Assembly: GCA_029582155.1 (NCBI GenBank)
Contig: CM055901.1
Location: 39,484,616 to 39,548,615, forward strand
Direction of reading: 5' to 3'
Length of the DNA stretch: 64,000 nt
Origin: Panopea generosa
Lineage: Eukaryota > Mollusca > Bivalvia > Adapedonta > Hiatellidae
Part shown: positions 22,831-35,341 of the stretch, piece after piece
Layout: the number at the start of each line of letters is the position of its first letter
Numbering within the stretch: position 1 is the stretch's first letter
The notes under the pieces: generated by a model
The model's input: the letters and a program-made list of their open reading frames with translations, nothing else
Told to the model about the DNA's origin: nothing
Database searches by the model: none
Translations under genes and position numbers: made by a program

Positions 22831-24603
22831 TGCTCCAGTCATAGTGTCACGTTTTGGTCCACGCCGTTGTGCCCCGTTTCTGACACCCAAATGCTGGATT
22901 TTTTTGCAAATTTCAGCCGGGTGCCACATTACTGCCGCGCTATCGCCTCGTTTTAATCCCATTGTTACACTATTGACAGGTGCCACCGAAGATCTAAGTT
23001 GGATTATGCCTCGCTGTTGCCATGCTTCAGCCTCGATGGACTCGACCATGCTGGGGTTATGCTTCAGCGTGGTGAGCAGACAGCCGAAGCGGTTGGCCAA
23101 TATAACAAATGCATTCTCCACCACTCCTAGCTCGCGACAGTCGATAGTTGAAGATTTTTTCTTCATGGTTCATGTGCCACCTTGAGAAAGGTTTCATCAG
23201 CCACATTTTGAGGGCGAATGCTTTGTCACCATTGATGTGATATGGAGTGTCTGTCATGACCTGATAAAGGGTCTGGTTAAGGCCAGCCGATGCGGTCGGT
23301 GAAAATGTGGTTTCTGAGGTCACAGTTATTCCAGATCTGCGCATCTGAATAAGAGCCAAGCAAGCCGATGTTCACCCACTTGAACTTGTAGTCAGCATCG
23401 ATCAGAGCCATGAGGACGATTGAGTGGTACCTGTTGTAGTTGAAATACATGGATTCGCCCTTCTTCAGTTTTCTTATGGCCACGTGTTTCCCGTCTAGCG
23501 CACCTACAGCATGTGGAAACTGCCACCTGGTGCTGAAGACCTCTGCTGAACCTCGCCACTCATTGGAGCAGTGGGGATGCCGAGAACCTCTACAGAGTAC
23601 TCAGCTATGATGGCCTTGCAGACTTCTTTGATCATGTAGGTGATGGTGTTATGTGCTACTCCAAAGGAGTACATCAGCAAGTGGTAGCTGTCACCAGTGG
23701 CGAGGTGGAGAGTGACCACAACTTTCAGACCAGGTGGTAGTGCCTTCTGGAACCAGGTGTCATTCTTCTTTATTCTTGGGGTCAGCCAGTCCAATAGCTC
23801 CTGGAAGAGGAGCGGGTCAACTCTGAGGAAGTTCTTGAAGGCAGCCACATCCTCCCTCCTCAGCTCATCCATCAGTTGGTGATACTGGCTGAATTGTTCC
23901 CATCGCAGGAGCCAGTCCCTGCAGAACATGGTGCACGGGGTTCTCTCTCTTCTTCTTTCCTCTTCCCTCTTCAGCAGCAGCCTGCTTTGCAGCATGTCTT
24001 GGTTCAGGGCTAGCGCAGCATTTGCCAGTTGGATATCCATAGTCGAGGTTCTGCACTTGGGCTAAGCAAGAACACAAATGGTTTGAGGTCCTAAATATAT
24101 ATGTGGCAGATGGCATCTGACATCCTTGACACCATGTATCTTAAACGCATCATAGCGTATCACAGCATGGTAAAAAGGAGCATAACGTAGTCCATAACTT
24201 AACACAGCGTGGTACAACGTGTCACAGCACAACAGAACGCGGCATAATGTGGCAAGAGGAACGAGGGTGCAACGAAGTGACAACGTAGCATAACGCAGCA
24301 CAGCATGTCACAAAGTGCGACAATAAGTAACATAATGTAGCAGTCGATGGGACACGTTCTTTTCACGTTATACTGTGTCTTTGCTACGTTGTAGTCAACA
24401 TGTGCTACGTTGTTGTCACGTTGTACTCCGTTATGGACAAACGAAAGCGAATTTCGAACATGTCCAATATTAAAATTTCCTGTTCACGTTGTGTCAGGTT
24501 CGATCACATTGTAGCCATGCTTGCTCACATTGTAGCCACGTTCTGCCACATTTCGCCACGTAGCTGAACGTGGAGGCCTAAACGTGACATTATGACTGGG
24601 GCA
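22831..24603 (-). mobile_element. PIF/Harbinger transposon, complete ends, TTA duplication
   Basis: Terminal inverted repeats are present: the left end TGCTCCAGTCATAGTGTCAC and the inverted right end TGCCCCAGTCATAATGTCAC, 21 of 23 bases alike including the next GTT. The target duplication TTA lies at 22828-22830 and 24604-24606. A 3-bp TWA target is the hallmark of PIF/Harbinger elements. The 1773-bp element holds one transposase on the minus strand. Between 24150 and 24600 it carries a degenerate array of CAACGTAGCATAACG-like short repeats, typical of subterminal transposase-binding regions. The companion Myb/SANT protein is not seen. Confidence 0.9.
22990..24040 (-). pseudogene. Harbinger transposase (HARBI1-like), frameshifted
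   Basis: The gene reads on the minus strand from an ATG at 24040. The first about 160 codons are open: a Glu/Arg-rich N-terminus, then LRREDVAAFKNFLR and LHLATGDSYHLLMYSFGVA, the helix-turn-helix and RNase-H entry region of DDE_Tnp_4 proteins. The catalytic triad can be placed: Asp in GALDGKH near 23494, Asp in LIDADY near 23398, Glu in VVENAF near 23118. These lie in different frames: shifts occur near 23562, 23240 and 23135, plus a TAA near 23275. The C-terminus after about 22990 loses similarity. Dead copy, no introns evident. Related to vertebrate HARBI1, but it is a transposon gene here. Confidence 0.9.
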
Positions 24604-24606
24604 TTA

Positions 24607-25136
24607 CAGTACAATACATATACCGAGTAATTGGACTATCATGCAATAAACCAGAGAGAATATAACGCATTCCCTATGGCTATAACACAGCAATTACTTC
24701 TATAATCAAATATCATGTATAACACAACAAAATACAGTCGAAACTCGTTATCTCGATATCGCTTGAGTCGATATTCCGGTAATGTCGATATTTCTTGCCA
24801 GTCCTAACTTTTCCCCCTTCTTTGCTTATATACAAATAAATTCCTTTTATCTCGATATTGTCTATGTCGATATTCCGGATATCTCAATCCCAGTTTTAGT
24901 CCCCCCGATTGTTTCATTTCACACCTTTAACTGAATGTTTGTCTCGATATATTTTTATTGTTGCCATAATATTGTGTGTTTTCCACGCCGTGTGAAAATC
25001 TACACATGCCATCTTTCACAGTTTGTTTAAGGCCCAACACTAATTACCGATCAACGACAAAGGTGTCAGTTTTAATGACTGACAGAACGTTGCAAGCATC
25101 GTGTCATCGGATTGGGTGATTGCATGTAAATTTTGT
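24607..25136. other. Non-coding stretch with a possible pogo-type terminus
   Basis: At 24735 the sequence CAGTCGAAACTCGTTATCTC resembles terminal repeats of pogo/Tigger elements and is preceded by TA. No opposite terminus was found, so only one end may remain. TCGATATTCCGG is repeated at 24769 and 24869. No gene. Confidence 0.4.
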
Positions 25137-25140
25137 TTAA

Positions 25141-27368
25141 CCCTTTACTTCATAAAGACGCATTCTGACGACCCTACCCCCCGCTTCATAAATACGCATT
25201 TGGACACCTGGTATGTGTCCTTCATAAAGACGCATTTGGACACATGGTCTCATTCTCATAAAGACGCATTTCGACGCTCTCTATTTTCAATCACAAAAAC
25301 AACACCTTTTAATTTATTTTTCAGAGATCGTAAGTTTATATTCGTGTAGTGCAACATTTCACAAAGTAAATTTACGGAAGACATAATATGGTTACTATTT
25401 AAAGTTTTTATAAAAATAGTGTTTATTTGCACATAGTGTCATATCAGTGACCATGCGATGTCATTGAATTGACCAGACTTACGCGGGAATTACACAAATA
25501 TCACCAATTTAAATCGCAAAAGAAACACATTTCAATTTATTTTTCAAGGACCGGATGTTTATGTTCGTGTAGCATTGCATTTCACACAGTGAAATTATGC
25601 ATGATATCAGAGGTTAGGATTAAATATAGCGTCCAATGGTAAATAGGGTCACATCAGTGATCACGCGAGGTCATCGATTTGTCCATTTTTACGCGGGAAT
25701 AACAAAAATCTCCACATTTTCAATCGCTAAAACAATACATTTCAATTGATCAATGATCACGCGAATTCATTGCATTGTCCAGACTTACGCAAGAATAACA
25801 AAAATCTCCCCATTTCCAATTGCAAAAACAATATGTTTCAATTTATTTTTCAATGACAGGTGTTAATATTCGTGTAGTATTGCAGTTTGTGTAGTAAAAT
25901 TATGCATGACACCATAGGTTACATTTAAAAATACCATCCAATCGTAAATACCCATGCCAGCGATCACGCGAGGTCATGGAATTTTCCAGAAAGAAATAGG
26001 TTAACACTATTTTCCGAAAATGTACATCGGCATATTTTGATTTTTTTGAAAAATCATGCGTGCTGACTGTGATAATTGACACGGTAATAGATCATTGTTT
26101 GTTTTGATTGTGATTACTGGGATAGAATCATGTAGCTACCGTGGCTTACCGTTATGGTTTCGGGCGGTTAAAAGTTGGGGAGGGGGTGTCATAAATTATG
26201 TCAGTTTGCAGTTCAGCAATTTACCAAAGCCGTGATATATATGTCCTGGGTGTATATGGACTAATCAAATGCACGAGCCAATATTCGACAATACTGGTTT
26301 GTTTTCACAGCTGACACCCATGACCGGAATTTTTATACCATCAAGGGGCAATAAAAATATAAGGCGTCCCAGATCAGTATGATGTCTGCTGGTCATTATA
26401 ATAAGGTAATTATTTTTTTTAATTATCTGTTCGTCTGTGAAAGATCCCATTCTAATTAATTTATAAATATTATACGCATTACCGATTTAGATTAATTTTG
26501 AATTTATGTCCGATTCTAACTTTTGACTTTCTGATCTGATCTGATGACAAAAGCAATTTATTTATATACAAGTAGATCTACATGTAAAAATAATAGCATG
26601 GGGATTCTTTTTAAAAATGCGCAAGAAGGGAAAGTAATAAAACATAAAAGAATAATAAGTAATTTCTATTTTAACCTTTATACTAACTGATAAATTGTAA
26701 CTAGACCTATCATTATTATAATTAAAACTTCCCCTATCTATTATTGTCGTTAATTATTCATAATAATGATTCTAATAATAAATATGCAGTTGTTGTATTA
26801 ATTATAACTAAGGTATTGATAATTTATTATTAGTAGTAAAGATAGTCCTTAATTATTATTGTAAATTATCTGTTTTGTCTGTTTAGTGAACTTATGTATG
26901 TTTTTGTCTTATTTCAGTTTGAAAGTTTGCACATAGCAGTCGGGACCAAAACTTTCAGGAGGATTTGATATTTTTTAATTTAAATTTTGTGCTGCTTTTA
27001 CCTGAAATGGAAAATAAATGTACAAATTCCACCAAAAAGTAAAGATTAAAAAATTGTACAACCATAACTGAACGCTCTTGCATATTTTGTATATAAATAA
27101 GTGCAGTAACATTAAATTTATGATACTTTTGGTAAAATAGTAAAAAATTATATATCTATTTAACTATTCCTATTTTATAAAATCAATATTTCTTACTGAA
27201 ATAATGACTTTAATGAACTTGGTGTGCAATCAGCATGTATTTTTAAATATCCCCTATGGGAATGGTGCAGAAACCTTATCAGCTGGGTATTGGTTTATTG
27301 ACATCTGTTTCCTTCTACCTGTATCTGTTAGGATAGGCAATACTGCTATATCTCTATGAAGTAAAGAG
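25141..27368. mobile_element. TTAA-flanked TIR element, copy 1 (2228 bp, non-coding)
   Basis: The left end CCCTTTACTTCATAAAGA and the inverted right end CTCTTTACTTCATAGAGA agree at 16 of 18 bases. TTAA occurs on both sides (25137-25140 and 27369-27372). TTAA targets and a CC-rich first triplet are typical of piggyBac-like elements. The left 200 bp contain repeated CATAAAGACGCATT and TGGACAC motifs. No transposase or other convincing ORF is present. A highly similar copy lies at 44111-46769 in the same orientation. Confidence 0.8.
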
Positions 27369-27544
27369 TTAAATATCATTTGATTCAATCAATCAGCCTC
27401 AACTTATATCTCACACTGCCGAGAAATTCAAAGAAGGACCCGGATATTAGCATTTATCATGACAGTGTAATTCTACTGTAATATGAAAGCGAAAGTCGAT
27501 GTACGACAATTATCAGGTGATGAAAATAAATATTGATTTTGAGA

Positions 27545-28289
27545 CAAAATCTATGTTGATACGCTGAATCACTCAGATACGCTGAGTGCACTCAGATACG
27601 CAGTATATGCAATATTATGCTAGACACAGTAAGATAACTGATAACAAAACTATTCTTGCGCTACTGAGTGCACTCGTTCATTCGGATACACTCTTTTTTT
27701 ATTATTTGAGAGTGAAGTCAATAATCAAAATCGAGATGAAAAAGAAATTTTCTTTTCACATAAATATAAACCATGTAGTATTTATAAATGTTTTATGGTA
27801 TAACGCATGATAAAACTAATTTTGGTCAACAATTTGTCATTTACATCATAAATATCAATATTTAGCTAATCAATATAATATGTTTAAAACCTATTATACA
27901 ATAGACGATGCATCAATGGTTATCTACGGTTTCAAGGCCAATTAGTTGTATGTTTAAATATGATTTGGTTTGTGCAACAAAAATATAAATAATTATATAT
28001 ATTATGTAAATAACAATTCGAAAATATGTAATATGAATTCACTTGCTATTTCGTTATAAACTAGTTATAGAACATAAAGAACATGTACTTCAATTTAAGC
28101 GTATACAGCTCCAAATACAAAAAAAATCAATGCATGCGTGAATCAAACAAAACATAGTTATGCGAAAAATTTATATGATTATGATTTTATTTGTTAGAGT
28201 ATTTTGGCAAAATAAAAATTACCCATTTTCAATTCAATTTGTAGTTCAGTTTTATATATTCCCAAAACATAGTTACACCGAGTCTGTGC
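27545..28289 (+). repeat. Family C element, copy 2, left part
   Basis: Homologous to 59145-59700. Shared segments include GATAACTGATAACAAAACTA, TCTTGCGCTACTGAGTGCAC and CAATGCATGCGTGAATCAAA. The element is interrupted at 28293 by the Harbinger-like insertion and resumes near 29310 with CTGTTATATTGCAATTAAAG. Confidence 0.7.
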
Positions 28290-28292
28290 TTA

Positions 28293-29287
28293 TACTGCCG
28301 TCAGAACGGGGTGGCGTCCTTACTACGCTGCTACGGCGATGGAAAATGGGCCCAGAGCGCGTCAAGGTCACCATAAGCGTGATATAAGTGTGGTAGAATT
28401 GCCAGACATCGTGTTGTGGTCTCCATGGTTGCCAATGATCGCCGAGTCACCATGTATGTTTTGAGCATGTTCAAAACAAACGCCAAGATTCAGCAATCTG
28501 ACCTGGAACGAGGTGTGAACACGGTGGGGTCGCGAAGGTCGTGAGACAAGCGTGTTAACATCACCACGAACGTAGTACAAGCGCAGTACATGCGTGGCAA
28601 AGACGCTGCGAAAATGGTAACATTTGCAATGGCGACTTCATGGCGTCCTTAACACGACCCTCGCGTGTCTGCCATGACCCCACCATGCGTTCGGAGTCCT
28701 TATGGCGTTGTCAGGGCGATGTTACAATGATTTCTACATGATTGCACCACTTCCTCATGGGGCTCCCAGTGTGCCTATGGCGTTCTTATGGGGTTCCCAC
28801 TGTGTTTATGGAGTTCTTAATATGACCATGGTGTGGTTAACCAAGCTTGCACTACGCTCTTATGGCGACTATGCTTTTCATGTGTGACCTGCTATAAAAA
28901 CTGGCATTTCAAAGTTCATACATCAGTGTGTCTGTCATCTTGTATAGTCGCCTTGATCACGTGTAAGAAACACCGTGAGGTCGCCATGCAGTCGCGATAC
29001 ACGTAGAAGATGCGTGGTAAGAACCCCATGATCGTGGTGAGAGCGCCGCGGGATAGCCAGTGAACACCCATAGATCTCAATAGAAACGCCATAAGCGCGG
29101 AGAGGTTGTTGCGGGCACGCCATGAGAACGCAGTATGATCGCACAGGTCACGGTTAGAGCGCAGCTTTTTTAAGTTTGTAATTTTTTTGGACTTTTTCTC
29201 GCATTGTCTTTACGTTTGCCGGCGAACTTGTAAATTTTCTGGTCGCCGTACGATCGCGGATGGTCACCGTCTGGTCTGACGGCAGTA
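28293..29287. mobile_element. Non-autonomous Harbinger-like element, TTA duplication
   Basis: The ends TACTGCCGTCAGA are identical for 13 bases in inverted orientation. TTA flanks the element at 28290-28292 and 29288-29290. The 995-bp interior is GC-richer than its surroundings and consists of degenerate repeats of CGTGGT, TATGGCG and CCATG-type short words, with no transposase. The interior style resembles 24150-24600 of the Harbinger element, but the termini differ, so the two may be mobilised by different transposases. Confidence 0.8.
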
Positions 29288-29309
29288 TTAGTTGAGAACA
29301 AATGTACGT

Positions 29310-29570
29310 AAAACTGTTATATTGCAATTAAAGTGGAAACAGTAAACTTGTTCACATCTCATTAAAATATGCAAATAATAGTAACAAATTAATTGTATTC
29401 TAAAATATAAAGCGGGTCAGTACTGCAGTGGATAGAGTGCTGGCTGCAGACGGCAGAGGTCACGAGTTTGACCCAGGCTCTACCCTATTACCTCTTGAAA
29501 CACAATTCAGTACCATATCTAATAAGGGAATGCACTGGAGAAAGTGAGAATAAACAAATAGCGGACAATT
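29310..29570 (+). mobile_element. Family C right part with tRNA-like SINE head
   Basis: From about 29411 the sequence has tRNA character: GCAGTGGATAGAGTGCTGG resembles an A-box region, and GAGGTCACGAGTTTGACCC a weak B box. It is followed by AAACACAATTCAGTACCA. The same arrangement occurs at 59815-59945. Because both copies sit at the same place in family C, the tRNA-like piece was probably already part of the element when it spread. Confidence 0.6.
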
Positions 29571-30250
29571 TGTAACGCGTTTGTTTTGCCTGTTTGAACT
29601 AGTTACTTATTTACAAAAATTGATAAATCGTTATTTATAAAAAGGTTCATAAAACACATCCATCAAATCAGAATAATTGCTCGTCCATTCACGAGTCTGA
29701 TCCTCGTCTTCTGAGAGAGAGAGCTATCATCAGATGAATCAATATCAAAGTCAGAAAAATCAGACTCGTCAGAGTTGCTTTCAAAAAGCGCCGAAAATCA
29801 GCCATAATTTTGAATATATCCAACGTTTTCATCTAATGTCGCAACGCATTTTAACACCGATGCTCATTCGACACTGTTAGGAATAACTTTGATCGTTTGT
29901 GTAAGGAAACTTATTGGATTCACAGATTACAAACATTGTATCCATTTGGAATAAATGCAAAACAGCTATATGATATGTAGAGATGTTTTCATTGAACAGT
30001 TATATGTACTACCGTTTGTTCCTATTTCTCGTTTTTACTACTATTTATAGGAATTTAAGTATCGTTTCGATCCGATATTTCATGTATATGTGCTTGCGAC
30101 AATATTCTATATGAGCCCCGTCTTGTCGCGTGTTTGGCTCCTGGATAAATAATTCTTTGAGTCGAATTTCGCACGACGAGGCTCATTTGTTTTTCCCGCT
30201 ATTTTAACGTCACATTATGTGACGTTACTTCCTGTGTTTATATATTTATT
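29571..30250. other. Non-coding stretch with an acidic ORF relic and a hairpin
   Basis: On the minus strand at about 29660-29805 one frame encodes a Ser/Asp-rich acidic stretch (SDESDFSDFDIDSSDDS), followed after a frame change by TREWTSNYSDLM. This looks like the acidic N-terminus of a transposase, perhaps piggyBac type, but no domain remains to prove it. At 30111-30130 and 30171-30186, ATGAGCCCCGTC and GACGAGGCTCAT form an inverted repeat. Confidence 0.35.
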
Positions 30251-30255
30251 ATACC

Positions 30256-30284
30256 ATGATTAAGGCGATATGCCGAAACGTCGG
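30256..30284 (+). ncRNA. Possible degenerate hammerhead-ribozyme-like motif
   Basis: The sequence has ATGATTA, a GGC-GATAT-GCC hairpin, then GAAACGTC. Hammerhead cores read CTGATGA, stem II, GAAA, so stem II and the GAAAC box fit. The first box differs at two positions, and the stem III/cleavage-site arrangement is only minimal. Penelope-like elements carry similar minimal motifs. I see no Penelope coding sequence nearby. Self-cleavage is unlikely with the altered core. Confidence 0.25.
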
Positions 30285-30299
30285 TATTAAATTTTAACT

Positions 30300-31030
30300 A
30301 ACTGTTTTTACGTGATGGTGTTTTTTTTAAACTGTATTATGAAAATTTAGATAAAAAATTTCTAATAACACGGTCGCAATGAAAATTTTGATTTTCTAAA
30401 ACGAACTGGCCGATTGTTTTCATTCTCCTCGAATATTCAACTTGATCCTCTGTTCTCAGCGGGACACTTTTTAATTTTAGTTTAATTGAGATAACTATCA
30501 AAGGTTTATTACCGAATTTGCAACTCGATATATCACTTGCCAATGTCATATACCACCTTCAAATTCTCCCAACCGACGACAGCTATCAGATGTAAAAACA
30601 AACCAAATCTTCAAAGATGCCGATTTTTTATTTTGATTAGCGATGTATAAAGTAAAAACATGGTTATTTTTAGAAATATGACCTTGTTTCAACTAGATTG
30701 TTCCAGATCGAGCACACAACTTTCACGCGTGATCTATGGGAATGCCCTCGTTTCATTGGACACTATTTATTTCGTATTTATTAATAGTAACCACGTTTTT
30801 TTGGGAGAATCCACTTCCTGTAGAATTAATGTTTACGAAAAGAAAGGTCGGACATTTGTTTTGATCGTTAATATGCAATCATTTTGAGCTTAAAAACACA
30901 CTGCGGGGAAATGCGTTATCATGAAGCAATCGATAACTGCAGTGGTTTGCCGCATCATGGCGCACTGGATGCGGGATTTTGTGGTATTGAGGCATACTGG
31001 ATAGGTGTGGGATTTTGCGGTAATGAGGAG
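30300..31030. other. Non-coding stretch, no feature recognised
   Basis: No gene, RNA or clear repeat is identified. The open frames are short and lack family resemblance. Confidence 0.4.
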
Positions 31031-31034
31031 CAAC

Positions 31035-32805
31035 GGGTTAAATAAGCATACCTCCCTTGCAGGGCTTGGAACTAACAATAGGTTCGTAATCTATAATAAA
31101 TGCAAATGTTAGTAAAATAAAACCACTAAATCGTAAGTAAAATGCGCATGCATGCACGTTTATTTATTTGTGTTTTAAATTTATTTATCTTACATCAAAA
31201 GTCAATATTCAGAATGCCAGCTGTGGTAAATTTCACATCCCTTAATACGTGTATGTCACACTTTCTACCATTCACTCAGTACTGGTTATATTTTATAACG
31301 TGGGGTTTTCGGTTCGTTAATTTAATGATATTAACATCATGATATTTACATACTAAAGTAGTGTTCTGAAACCTTGAATAACCAATATCTTAAATGATTT
31401 TTTTATTTGTTGTTAATTGGCTGGCAGTTTTTCTTTCATCTTTTCTTTTCATTTTTTACATAATGCGGGCTCAATTAAGATTCATCCATCTGGCACTAAT
31501 TACAATCAAAATGAAATCATACATATCTTCCGTGGTCAATAGACCGATAAGTCACCACTTTAGTGTATAACTTAATTGACACGGCTCTCACTGGCATGTG
31601 GCATAACGTAATTAACACCACGGGTGTCTGTGTTGCTGCGTGTCATATAAGTAGCGATATAGGACAGTGGGTATAGTTTCAAACAAGTTTAATATAAATT
31701 GTTATCACATAAACCATACTATCAGTAAAAAAATAATTTGAGAAACCCACTGAAAAAAAATTCATTTCTGGTTTATTTATATACATAATAATAACGAAAA
31801 TATTTATAAAAACTTATAATATCAGAATATCTTTTTTAAATTTAGTGGAGGCACATTTGGACCTAAATCGAAATAAACGCTACAAGATTATTATTTTTTA
31901 AAAATCATTTATTATATGTCAAATTGCATTGCACAGATTATAATAAATTTTTCATCACCCATGCAATGCATATTATTGATTATAAAGCTGATTTTAGTTT
32001 GAACATTAACAAAATCAGTGACATATCCACATGTTGTTAAGTCACTGCTTACACTGAACAAAGTTATGGATTACTATATGGCCAACGATGTATCAATGGT
32101 ATGGAATTATTAATTAAATTTAATTATTAATAACAATATATTTAGTTTATGTTGATGATGTATCTGTAAATTTTGTGGACAAACCTTTTTGCTTTCCTGT
32201 AACAAACGGCTTGCGGTATATCAAAGAAGTTACTGACGCAAACACATTTCGGTCTGGATAATAGAAGCCGGTATAACGTGCGATATTCTTTGATCACCCA
32301 GACCACTGATCACATATCAAAATATAAACACTTCCGTAAACTTCCCTACTATCAATAATGGTTTGTTGGAAATTTACAACATTTAGCTCAGCGGGTGACA
32401 CAATATGTAGACAAACAATCGGATTATGAATTAAATTACATAGACTAAATCCCATGGATATATTTTATTTATTGCTCCATTGGAACAGATTAAATTAAAA
32501 AGTCAATATGGTAATATTTTAAGAGTTGAGATGTTGCGATTGGTTATGGGCCGGAAACCGAGCAGAGCGGACTGAACATTGAGTGAACGCTACACGAACA
32601 CTAATAGGAGTATTAAATAAAGATAGTATACAGCACTCAGATATATATAGTGCTTGTGAGCGAATACTTGTGTTTTTATGAGTGCATTAAATTAACCGCA
32701 TTTAATCGAGTGCATGCAAACGGAGCGTAAACGGAGCGCAAACTGAGCGCGAAAAGAGTGCAAACTGAGCGCAAATTATGGGGTACTTGAGCGGTTTAGG
32801 GTCTG
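31035..32805 (-). mobile_element. Family A element, longest copy (minus orientation)
   Basis: Read on the minus strand the element begins CAGACCCTAAACCGCTCAAG at 32805, followed by clusters of GCGCTCAGTTTGCACTC-type repeats. It then passes through all segments present in copies 1 and 2. The other end is not clearly defined. It lies near GCAAGGGAGGTATGC at about 31050. A TA dinucleotide borders the known end. No ORF with transposase features was found in about 1.77 kb. Confidence 0.65.
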
Positions 32806-32809
32806 TACA

Positions 32810-33624
<815 letters not shown>

Positions 33625-33829
33625 CTATGCGCAATATAACCTATATTAATGTTTAGCTTACACTGTGTACATGTATACTTATGTAGGTTAATTAACAAAA
33701 GACAATGTATACATCCCATGTCATCTCTTTTGTCAACTTGGCTTCAGGCTCATGATTTAAGGAAGTTTGCGGCGATCCTAACTGAATTTTGACATCTCGC
33801 GAAAAGTATCAATAATTTGAGGACGCTCT

Positions 33830-35338
33830 ACTGACTAATAGTGGCCATAGCACTTTTTGAAATTCTACTATGAAATAGAAACATCAGCCATCTTGAATTT
33901 TAGATAGAAAAAATAAATCTTTTGTATAGTCTCCTATGCAATAGAAACACCCATGTGAAGTTTCAGTTTAATTGGCATAGTGGTTTCAGAATAAATGAAA
34001 AAAAAAGAAGAGAATTTTCTGTTTTCCCACAGTATCCCTATGTAAAATTATAAGTCCCATTACAGGGCCCCTATAAATTTTAGCCCCTAAATTCTTATCT
34101 GCAATCAAACCCCTACACATAGGGATAATTTATGCCAAATATGAACAAATCTGACATACCGGTTCTTAAGAAAACAATTTTACTAATTCCCAATTTGTAC
34201 CCTTTTGTGGCCCCAACTGACCCCTTAAGACATAGGAACCCAGTCATTTTTACAAATCTTAACCTCCTTCACCTAACAATGCTTTAGTGAAAATATAGGC
34301 AAAATCATTTCCATTTAAAAAAAATATAAAAATATTATATTGACATGTGTCCCCTAATTGAACTCTCGGGGCAGGGTCATTTTTAACCCTAGGGACACCA
34401 TTTGAACAATTCTAACAGAATGATAGTTGGTCATCATTACTACATAAACATTTTGAAAATCTGTGGGGCCCGTTCATAACAAGAAGATTTTTTAAGTTTT
34501 GGACTATTTTTAGTAATGGCGGCCATCTTGAATTTCAGATAAAAAAAAAATCTTCTGTATAGTCTCCTATTCAATAGAAACACCCATGTGAAGTTTCAGT
34601 TTAACTGGCCTAGTAGTTTCAGAACAGATGAAAGAAAAAGAGAATTTTCTGTTTTCCCATAGTATCCCTATGTAAAATTATAAGTCCCCTTACAGGGCCC
34701 CTATAAATTTTAGCCCCTAAATTCTTATCTGCAATCAAACCCCTACATATAGGGATAATTTATGCAAAATATGAACAAATCTGACATACCGGTTCTTAAG
34801 AAAACGAATTTAGTAATTCCCAATTTGTACCCTTTTGGGGCCCCACCTGACCCCTTAAGACAGTGGAACCCAGTCATTTTTCCAAATCTGAACCCCCTTC
34901 ACCAAACAATGCTTCTGTGAAGATATAGGCAAAATTATTTCCATTTTAAAAAAAAAAATATATATATATTTCAATGATATGTGTCCCCTAATTGAACCTT
35001 CAGGGCGGGGTCATATTTAACCCTAGGGACACCATTTGAACAAATCTAACAAAACTATAGTTGGTCATCATTTCTACATAAACATTTTGAAAATCTGTTG
35101 GGCCGTTCATGAGAAGAAGATTTTTTAAGTTTTGGACTAGTTTTAGTAACGGTGGCCATCTTGAATTTCAAATCGAAAAAAAAAAAATCTTCTGTATAGT
35201 CTCCTATGCAGTAGAAACACCCATTTGAAGTTTCAGTTTAATTGGCCTAGTGGTTTCAGAGAAAGTGCTTCTAACAGACGTCAGACAATGCGCCATCGCA
35301 TAAGCACTTCTGGCCTTTGGCCAGTAGAGCTAAAAGTT
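33830..35338 (+). repeat. Dispersed family M, about 2.4 tandem units
   Basis: The block starts GAGGACGCTCTACTGACTAA, a truncated form of the family start. Two complete units carry CCATGTGAAGTTTCAGTTTA, TACAGGGCCCCTATAAATTT and GGTTCTTAAGAAAACGA-type segments. The block ends CTGGCCTTTGGCCAG then TAGAGCTAAAA at about 35310-35335. The fold-back element begins a few bases later. Confidence 0.85.
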
Positions 35339-35341
35339 GTA

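Noticed and set aside
22805..23185. Plus-strand 126-codon frame in the Harbinger element
   Set aside because: Antisense to the transposase 3' part. No similarity seen in this direction.
28160..28387. 75-codon plus-strand frame
   Set aside because: It crosses the boundary of the Harbinger-like insertion at 28293, so it cannot be an ancestral gene.
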